Shown here: positions 12,113 through 20,292 of the stretch, piece by piece
Layout of the letters: each line of letters begins with the position of its first letter
Position numbering within the stretch: the stretch's first letter is position 1
Assembly (NCBI GenBank): GCA_009801015.1
Contig: VHZZ01016437.1
Location: 11,356-31,647 of the forward strand
Source: Silene noctiflora
Taxonomy: Eukaryota; Streptophyta; Magnoliopsida; Caryophyllales; Caryophyllaceae
DNA: 20,292 nt
Reading direction: 5' to 3'
The notes under the pieces: generated by a model
What the model was told of the DNA's origin: nothing
Seen by the model: only the letters and a program-made list of their open reading frames with translations
The model's database searches: none
Position numbers and translations under genes: made by a program

Positions 12113-15100
12113 CTAGTCATCGCCAAATGTGGTCTTCTTTCCTGCATTATTAAAACAAAGCATAATTAGGCCATCTGTCAAAATTTAAGTCTAATTCCAT
12201 TGAATTGTATCCGGCCAGTATAGAAGTAAATTATGTTCAAACAGCCAGAGTGTTACCTGAAGCCATGGCAGTGACACTAGGCTTGGGTGTTCTTCCACCC
12301 CTACCTCCGAAACGACCACCGCTATCTCTGCCACCTCGGCCTCCGAATCGACCACCACTATCTCTGCCACCTCGGCCTCCGAATCGACCACCGCTATCTC
12401 TGCCACCTCTTCTGCCTCCACTTCTTCCACCTCCTCTATCAAACCTACCGCCACTACCACCAGCACTATCACCTCTTGGCTTAGCCTCTTGCACAGTCAG
12501 GTAAAAACCACCATCAAGTTCAGTGCCATCTTTGCCTAATGCTTCATTGAGAGCATTACTGTCGGTGAAATCTATATAAGCCATCCTGTGCCACCAATAA
12601 GTCGAATTAAGCTAAGAGTGAGATGTCTTGCCACACGAAAAGCAAGCTAATACAAGTATACAACAAGGGTATATGATAGGTAATATATCTGCTGAGGTCA
12701 TTGCAGGGTGGCACTAATAAGCTAGGTCCATCAGCATTGTAAAAAGGAAATTTCTCAGTCCAGACGGACCTTTTACAATAAAGTTACCATCAGTTTTTGT
12801 TAAAAGGTGAGAATTTTAGTTACAACATTTTATCCTTAAACGGTAGAATTTTATTATAAAATGCATTTTCTTGAGTTAAAACAGTCTTAAGGGAGACTTC
12901 TTTGTTATAAAAAGAGCCCAGGCACCTCCCTTTAAACCCAAAAAAAATACACAGTAATACAACAAGACTGCAAGAGCGGAGAAAAAAACTAACCCTTTAA
13001 CACCTCCACTTTCAAAATCTGGTGGGATAGACAACCGGGTAATCTCCCCACAAGATTCGAAAACATTTGTCAAGGCACTCCTAATCTGAAACAAAATAAA
13101 GCATCCACAAACTTCAATTCCTGTTGGATGAATTACAATAAAAAATACTTGAGAAAAAGTTGAATCAGTTACCTCCTCTTCTCCGAGAGATGTGTCAAAA
13201 CCTCTCACAAATGCGGTCTGTCCTTGGGGTCTCCCTCCTTTTTGAAAAGAGTTTTCTCTGCAACACACAAAAAAAAAAGAATTAAAAATTAATTGAAAGT
13301 AGTTTAAACTTTAAAAACAAACATGAAATAAAGAACCATAAATAGTAAATACCGCGGGGTAAAAGCAGGTCTTTCTCCCCTCTCATGCGCTAGGTCAAGT
13401 CTAATTGGGCGATCTAACAATGGCTGATCATGCAGTTCTAGTGCCTGGAGAAAATATTAAACTAGTTAGTCCAGTTAACGTAGATTATCCTGCGTAATAG
13501 AATAGTAGTGTAGGGAAAAAACACTCTTCCCACTAAGATTTTAATTTGTTAAAAAAGAATGAAAGCAATGACAAATCCAATTTCAAAAAGAAAAAAAAAA
13601 AAATCTGTCCCTTTCAATGGGGTGTTTTAAGGTCATCTGGAGTTTAAATAGTGACCGTTCTTCGAAAGAAATGGTGAACAAAAAGAGGTTACCTTTTGAG
13701 CTGCTTCAGCAGTAGCAAATTCTACATGGCCGAATCCCCTGAACACGCCCTCTGGAGTACAGTTAAACCTAACATCTACAACTTCACCGACATCTTTGAA
13801 GAATGCACGCCTAACATAATAATTAAATAGTTAAGAACAAATTTCTACTACAATAAATCTCTACAAAGATGGTTTTCCAGTTTCTGCGAAACAGTAAACA
13901 TACACGTCTGCCTCTTCAATGTTGAAAGAAAGATTCCCCATAAAAAGTGTCTTCGACCCAGTAGCTGGTGGAGTTGCTGGAGTTTTTGGCTGAAAACAAA
14001 CATGTAAAATATGAAACAGAAATACAGAATACTAATGTTCTGAACAGCTGAACAAATATAAAAGTGTGCAATTTTGCTGTTTCTATTATTAGAAAGGAAA
14101 CGGTCCTACAAAATATTAAAATTCATGTCATGGACAATAATAAACCTCCAGGTAGTGAAAAATGGAAAAGAGCCTATGAAAAGTACGCCACATACTGTTT
14201 TCTGGAAAGTTGGAGTTGATTTCTCAGCGTCAACCATTTCTACATCAGTGTCCTGTAAAACAAGAAAAGATTAAAAATTAACTCCAATGTCTATGTAAGC
14301 ATACAAGCATAGACGTGTTCAAATAATATGTGAATCAGATAATCATTTTGTTGTCCCATTATTATTGGATATATAATCCGCAGGTTAAGAACCCTTTATA
14401 CCTTCTCATTCAAATTGGGAAATTTTGGATGTGAATTTTAATTCCCAAAAAAAATTGTCAAATATATTGTATTCAATTTTACCGTTTTCTTGGGAGTCTT
14501 GAGTGACTTCTTTTCATTTTCTTCATCACTCTCATCTTCATCAGATGATTCGTCGGAGCTGCTGCTTTTGTTCGAATCTTTTGCCTAGAGAAGTAGCAAA
14601 AGCGGCAAAAAATATAAATTGATTAGGGCTCAGATTGGAAATAAAAGAGGATACATGGAATTAGGAAACATCTTCAACATAGGAACTCACCTTTTTAACA
14701 GGCTGAGCCTTAGCAGGCTCATCAGAGTCATCATCAGAGCTCTCCTCCGAGCTGCTGCTATCAGCCAGCACTTGTTTTACAGCCGGCTTTACGGCAGGGG
14801 TACCCTATAGAACAGACACTACATTAAAAAAACATACGGCATGCACTGAAAGAAAACTTAAGATATACTCTGTAGCATCTCAAGGACAAATCAACAATCA
14901 ACAATATCAAAAGACTGCAATGTTTCCTTTGCAGGAGTTAAAATACATTACGGGTAGGCGGAAGCAAGTTAGAAGGAATCTTGTCTATACAAGTAAATAA
15001 ACTAAACTAATTAGAATATAAGTAAACTCTATTAATTCCATTTGTATAATTTGAAAGATAGTTCTCATACATTTGCTTTTTTAGCTTTTGGCTCATCATC

Positions 15101-18100
15101 ACTGTCAGAGCTATCCTCTTCCTCGGAAGAACTGCTGTCACTTGATGCAGCCTTCTTTTTAATAGCAGCAACAGATGCAGTTTTGACGACCTTCTTCACA
15201 TCCTCATCTGAGCTCTCATCATCAGAAGAATCACTAGATTCAGCAGGTTTCTTTTCGACCTTCTTAACAACCTTTTCCTGCAATAATTTTACAACAAGTC
15301 AATCCTCTCCAGTGACGAAGAAAATTAGAAGAATGTAGGACATTTTAAAAGATAATCAGCTTTGATGACATTCTAAACATTACAAAACTCAACGAACTCA
15401 ATGATAAAGTAATGCTTCACCAACTCACCTCTTCATCTGAGCTGCTGTCTTCTGAAGAAGAATCACTTGATTCAACAGGTTTCTTCTCAGCCTTCTTAGG
15501 TTGAGCTACAGCCTTCTTTTTCTCCTGGAAATTTACAATGAACAAATCAATTATTTCCAGTAGCCACAAAAAACTATGACTGACCAATAAATAAACATGA
15601 TTAAAGATCAACCAAAACAGATCTAAAACAATGAATAAAGATCAACCAAAACAAAAAAAAACAAGAAAATCAACCAAAATGGGTTTCACCAACTCACATC
15701 TTCATCAGAGCTGCTGTCATCTGAAGATTCGCTTGATTCAACAGGCTTCTTCTGGACCTTCTTAGGCTGAGAAACTACCTTCTTTTCCTCCTAGAATTAA
15801 CAATCAACAAATCAATCCTCTACGACGTTATGAAAGATGATGACCTTTTTTAAAAGGGAGACTACGAGAAAACCTAAGCCTAGGTCACAAAATGACCTTT
15901 GTTAGGCTAATATGATCCGACATTTGAAATTGTAATCAGATCTAATATACTGATAAAATATCACCAAAAAAGAGGAAACAGTTTTTGAAACATGTCAAAA
16001 AAAATAAAGAAAACAAGAGAATCATTAAAGCGGGTTGTTAAAAGAGAGTATGAGACTAATAATTTTAGATAACAAATCAACAAGTTTGGAAAGGGCAATG
16101 CCAGAGTAATAAATTATTACCTCTTCATCGGATGAATCACTGTCAGACTCCTCGCTGGATGAGGAATCTTTGACAGGCGCTTTCTTGGCTGCAACTTTGC
16201 CATTTACGCTTTTGACAACTGGCTTCACCTGAAAATAAATATAAACCACTTGTTACATCTTGAGTAAATTATTGTTGAACAAGTAGAGCCAATATAGATT
16301 TAACAAGTCAAGTGCATAATTTAAGGCAAGGTAAATAAACAACTTACATCACTTTCATCAGATTCACTATCTGAAGAGTCGGAGGATTCTGAACTGGCAG
16401 CAACCTTGGATTTTTTGGCCACGACGGAACCATTCTTAGCAGGCGTTACAGTTTTCTTAACAACCTGTGGATTGTAAAAATTTCAATACCCATCTAGACC
16501 ATCTCAATATCTATTCAACTCTCTGGATCAATAGTCTGCTTAACAATTCTATAGCATAAAAATAAGCAGCACACACAGAAGACACAAAAAACATTCAATG
16601 CAGATAATGAATTGACATAAAATACTGACCCAAATTTACGGGAATTAATCGAACATTTAAAATCATGCAGCAAATTCCAAAAGATATTTACACCAGCTAA
16701 ATTTTTTAGGCAGGGAGGACCAGAGATACTAAACAGACAACTATAACTACATTCTGTGCATGTCACCAAAATAATCTACTAGAAAACTAATAGGTCAAGT
16801 AATACAGCTATACAATTTGATTATAAAGATTAAATATCTTCAAAAAATCCTCTATAAGCTTCTATTAGATTGTCATAAACCCCCTATACACACAAATCCA
16901 TATTCCAACAAACAAAAGATATACAATTGTCAACATCAACAATCCAAAATGCAATGTGATATCAGAACATGAGGAAACAACTAAGAACCTGATTATGCTA
17001 TCAATATCATCGTCCCACTCTAATATGATGAGAAGAAAACTAATAAAACAAAGCGGAAATCTTTGCATAGTGAAAATTATCACGCAAACCAGATGAGAAA
17101 CTACTTCAAATAGTTCACCTTTCACAATGAGAAAAACTACTAGCTGAAGTCTAAAAAACATCCAAACAAAAAGTAACTGATTTATACATTAAAATGCTTA
17201 CCTTGGGCTCACTGTCAGAATCAGAGTCATCAGAATCTTCGTCAGAACTACTGCTAGCGGCTTTCTTAGGTTGCTTTTTCTCAAGCTTCTGCTTAGCTAA
17301 TACGGCCTCGTCTCTCTCCACCTTCTGCTTCTTCGCACTCACTGCTTTCTCAATCTCATTCTCGGCACCTCTTTTACCTTAGGATCGCAAAATAAAATGT
17401 ATAAGCAAGTCCTATCCCAGTAATATTAAGGCAGTAAAACTATATAACCTTTCTCCTACACGATAAAGTACCCGAAAAATAGAACTTCAATCACCACACA
17501 ACACATAACAACAACACCGTTTCAAAAATACAACCTCCATTCAAATACAAGTTATTCTAAAATCTAGAGTGATGTTTCCATATTCTTCAATAAAGATTAT
17601 CTCGCAAAATATACGAACTAATACAGATACAGTCCGTTTTGTGTGTTACAGAGTTCTTCAAGGCACCGAAAACCTCGAAAGGTCGCGCCTTTTATGCATT
17701 AAAACATTTGGTCGTCCAGATACAAACACATCGTACAATTTTAATTGAAAAAAGTTTCATAATAGAAATTTATCTATCTATAAAACTAGAAACCAAAACC
17801 CGACTCAAAAAGCGAAAACGTCATATATTGTGAAACGATTTGAAACAAAATTAAAACACAACAGTAGCAAATTAAATCAAAACAACATAACAAAAACAAC
17901 AGTAAAAATGATTCAAACTTGAAAGTTACCTTTTTTCCCAGATTGGGTAACAGCAACAGGAGCTGCATCAACCTAAAACAAACAAAAAAAACATCAAAAA
18001 CATGAAAAGATTGAAACTTTACAGCTTAGAACAAAAATCAAAGGAAACCCAGAAAGGATATGAAAGAAAGAAAGAGAAAGATGCATACTTTGGTAGCAGA

Positions 18101-18121
18101 TTTCTTGGCAGACTTTCCCAT
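12113..18121 (-). CDS. Nucleolin (acidic stretches, two RRMs, GAR domain)
   Basis: Eighteen exons, 5' to 3': 18121-18089, 17972-17930, 17377-17202, 16464-16348, 16228-16121, 15790-15698, 15524-15429, 15277-15071, 14804-14691, 14584-14483, 14252-14196, 13989-13904, 13810-13693, 13444-13353, 13257-13173, 13085-12994, 12585-12257, 12141-12113 (658 aa). It starts MGKSAKKSATK and ends GKKTTFGDD, like plant nucleolin. Residues 1-363 alternate Lys-rich and Ser/Asp/Glu-rich blocks. EMVDAEKS (about 368-375) precedes RRM1 (about 396-472; RNP2 LFMGNL, RNP1 RGFGHVEF) and RRM2 (about 495-575; RNP2 AFVRGF, RNP1 KGMAYIDF). A Gly/Arg-rich domain follows. Nucleolin acts in the nucleolus in rDNA chromatin control and pre-rRNA processing. 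The acidic blocks are targets of CK2-type phosphorylation in the family. All exon phases close. An extra acidic exon in the 737-base third intron cannot be excluded, but none is visible. Confidence 0.93.
12307..12414 (-). repeat. Three 36-bp tandem repeats in the nucleolin GAR domain
   Basis: Units at 12307-12342, 12343-12378 and 12379-12414 differ by only a few bases. Each encodes a 12-residue GRDSGGRFGGRG-type module. The second is almost identical to the first, which suggests recent expansion or conversion. Confidence 0.85.
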
Positions 18122-18185
18122 GGCGGATTATGAAGGAGGTTTTTTGTGAGAGAAAGGAGGAAAAAAAAATGGAGGAAGATTTGCA

Positions 18186-18194
18186 AAACCCTAA
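18186..18194 (+). promoter_or_regulatory. Telo-box in the nucleolin 5' region (leader)
   Basis: AAACCCTAA on the plus strand lies 65 bases upstream of the nucleolin ATG, probably in the 5' leader. Telo-boxes (AAACCCTA) are known near the start of plant genes for ribosome biogenesis. Confidence 0.55.
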
Positions 18195-18296
18195 AGTTTG
18201 AAGGGTTTTACGGCTGATGAAGGTTTGAGAGGAAAAGAGGAGGTATTATAGTGGAGAGGAGAGGCGAAATGGTAAGTCGAGTATGGTGGTCGAAAA

Positions 18297-18305
18297 TTAG
18301 GGTTT
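18297..18305 (-). promoter_or_regulatory. Second telo-box, upstream of nucleolin
   Basis: AAACCCTAA on the minus strand lies 176 bases upstream of the ATG. A weak TATA-like CTATAATA sits between the two boxes, near 18244-18251. No TGGGCC or TGGGCT site II element was found next to it. Confidence 0.55.
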
Positions 18306-19479
18306 ATGGGTTTGGTCTTTGCGGCAAGATATTTTTGTCTGTGTTTTTACCTTTTTAGCCCTGACTTGGCTAACACAATTCACATTCGAGTTACGACTAA
18401 TGAGAGTCATGACTATGACTATGAGTCATGTCGTCATAGTTACAAGTATCATTTTAATTTATTGACACGTTTTACTTTTTTTACGGACTTTTTTTCATAA
18501 CTTTTCCACTTCATATCCTTCTCTTAAAAGCCAAGAAAAAAAGTTCTTTCTTCTTCTCTCTTCTCCTTGACAATAAATTTGATAAATCCTACCAAATTCA
18601 CTCATTATGCACTTAATTCACCCATTGAACAAATAATAATCTTAAATTCATTGACTATACATCGATTTTTTGTCTCAAAATTAACCAAATACAAATTCAT
18701 TAGGCTAATTTTTGCAATTGGGGTTTATGGAGGAATGGTGGCCGGGGTAGACGGATGGTCGCCTGAAAGAGGAAAGGGCAGAGTGGGGGTCGCGCGTAGG
18801 AGTAGGCCCGTGGGTGTGTGATTGTGTAGGCAGCTGTTGGCGGCGGACGGTGGTCGTGCGTTAGGATGTTGGAACTAGGGGAGGGATTATGGTCGTGGGT
18901 CAGGGTTGGCGATGGACGACATCGGTGGTGCACGCGGGGGGTTGTCGTCGACGGTGGTAGCAAATGTGGGTGGGGTGGTAAGGATGGAGGAGGGAGGTGG
19001 GAGGTGGTGGTGGTAGGGAAGGTTACAACGTTCCTTTTGTTTCTCTGTGGGTATTATGGTAATTTACGACCATAATAGAGTAAAACTCGTCTATGAATAA
19101 GCACAACCCATTATTAATTATTAATTAATAAATTCAAAATTAGAAAACTTTTTCTTTATATTATCTATTTAGGGGTTAATTAATGGCAATACTCCAAACT
19201 ATTAGGGTGATGTTTCTTAAAATACTTCAGGCTTTATTTTAACTAGGAATATACCCAACTTTCACACCCTTTTCCTCTTATTATAATAGGTAGACCGGCT
19301 TTCTGCTGAGCCTGTACAAATATTTTAACCCCCCATAACATCTCTTTTTACTTTCTATTGCCATTTATACGAATTGTATTTCATCGACACCATAGACTCA
19401 ACAACATCATAGCATAGGGAGCATCTATTAACAATGATCATTCCTTATATTTGAAACATGTCAATTGTTGTAAGAGAGT
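18306..19479. other. Intergenic region with a G-skewed block
   Basis: No gene is supported. 18720-19040 is far richer in G than the surroundings, with many GGTGG and GGAGG words on the plus strand. ORFs on both strands there are low-complexity (GGV-type, or Pro/His/Thr-rich on the other strand) and look compositional. A palindromic TGACT/AGTCA cluster lies near 18405-18430. 19080-19480 is AT-rich with nothing recognised. Confidence 0.55.
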
Positions 19480-19925
19480 TCTCAAATCTCAATAGCTAGG
19501 GTACCTATGAAAACATGCTTTGGGATATTCATAGAATCCTAAACAAGATTTGCCCAAAGTTTCTTCTCTCTTTTTAGTCTCCAAAATTCATAAACATTAT
19601 TTAGAAATAACTTACCACATACCAGTGGAGGTCCATCTCGCCAGGAAGTTTTTTGCAACTTCAATCCCTCTTATCCCCCCTGCCAGTTCACAAATTCATC
19701 CCTTACCTTCAAAATATGCCTCCAACACAGTCCTGCCCCCAAGCTAACTGACGTATCCCAGATATTTTTTTCTTTCAAATCGTATTTCAAAATACACTAA
19801 ACCCATATCCTGTTTGTCTTCAGTCTTCCAAATCCAATTTAGCAAGAGACTCTTATTCCAACTCAAAATCTCTCTTATGTCAAAACCCCTTTCTGTTGTA
19901 GGGTTAGGCCTACTGAGAATGAACG
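19480..19925 (-). pseudogene. Decayed LINE reverse-transcriptase C-terminal fragment (zf-RVT region)
   Basis: Minus-strand translation gives GFDIREILSWNKSLLLNWIW near 19890-19830, then NIWDTSVSLG and WRHILKVRDEFVNWQGG. After a frameshift come YEFWRLKREKKLWANLV, a stop, and DSMNIPKHVFIGTLAI near 19480-19530. These segments come in the order seen in plant LINE ORF2 proteins just before and within the zinc-binding RT domain. Stops (a Trp codon changed to TAG) and several frame changes show it is dead. Boundaries are approximate; no poly(A) tail or target duplication was identified. Confidence 0.6.
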
Positions 19926-19998
19926 TGATTTACAAGTTGGTGTTGCTGACGTTTGTAGAAAAACGAAGATGAGAAGCGTGATTTTAGGGCTTTTGTAC

Positions 19999-20292
19999 TG
20001 TAACACCCTCATTTATCTAAGAGTCTTTAGTAAGACATTCACAGATAAATAAGTTTGTTACCATCTCAGTTGCCCAAGACAGTGAATAACAAAGATAAAC
20101 AAACCAAAGTACTTTAAATAAATTTAATGAATATTAAACTTTTTACAACATCCTTTGTAATACTACGGTTTCCCCTACCTGTGGTGACTCGACCAAGTAG
20201 GCCCTACTCTGTCGAGTAGGTTGGTGTCCTTTCAAATCAGGTTCTGGAAGTGAGGTACTCGATCGGGTATGTTAGTCACTCGATCGAGTAAG
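19999..20292. mobile_element. Possible LTR start, truncated by the window end
   Basis: TGTAACACCC at 19999 resembles the 5' end of some plant LTR retrotransposon LTRs, which start TG. It is followed by several degenerate copies of a TACTCGATCGAGTA-type palindrome between about 20187 and 20292. The element would run past the window, so its other end, primer-binding site and genes are not visible. Confidence 0.35.

Noticed and set aside
12205-12504. Proline-rich plus-strand ORF (PPLSLPPRPP repeats)
   Set aside because: It is the reverse-strand image of the 36-bp repeats coding for the nucleolin RGG domain.
15042-15338. Ser/Leu-rich plus-strand ORF
   Set aside because: It is the antisense shadow of an acidic nucleolin exon.
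16465-17201. Possible snoRNA or extra exon in the longest nucleolin intron
   Set aside because: Animal nucleolin introns host snoRNAs, but no convincing C box with a paired D box, and no acidic coding block with splice sites, was seen.
18700-18963. Pro/His/Thr-rich minus-strand ORF
   Set aside because: Its composition follows the G-skew of the region; no start context, intron signals or known domain.

Overview
This is plant nuclear DNA. It has spliced genes with GT-AG introns, AT-rich intergenic sequence, plant-type class C GH9 cellulases with a CBM49 domain, a plant nucleolin, a RanBP2 zinc-finger exon of the plant Ariadne type, and fragments of plant retroelements. A eudicot is most likely. 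The order cannot be fixed from the sequence alone.

Layout. 73-280 (+) is the last exon of an Ariadne-like E3 ligase gene. 1206-4929 (+) and 6245-11068 (+) are two tandem GH9 endoglucanase genes with matching intron positions and near-identical exon lengths, so they arose by duplication. 12113-18121 (-) is an 18-exon nucleolin gene, convergent with the second GH9 gene. 18122-20292 is intergenic: the nucleolin promoter with telo-boxes, a strongly G-skewed block, a decayed LINE reverse-transcriptase fragment, and a possible LTR start cut by the window end.

Two items stand out. (1) Inside the enlarged second intron of the downstream GH9 gene, on the opposite strand, lies a complete two-exon gene for a small secreted eight-cysteine defensin-like protein (7513-7914, -), with its own TATA box and poly(A) signal. 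(2) The two GH9 paralogues have almost the same catalytic domain but different C-termini. The downstream copy ends in a CBM49 carbohydrate-binding module. The upstream copy has instead five small exons encoding a Pro/Ser/Thr-rich, arabinogalactan-like linker and a terminal hydrophobic tail with the features of a GPI-anchor signal. One paralogue would be a secreted, cellulose-binding wall enzyme; the other is predicted to be tethered to the outer face of the plasma membrane.

All exon models were built by hand from ORF continuity, GT-AG borders and protein-family conservation. The four complete models are each divisible by three and end in a stop: GH9 copy 1, 606 aa; GH9 copy 2, 619 aa; defensin-like, 75 aa; nucleolin, 658 aa.
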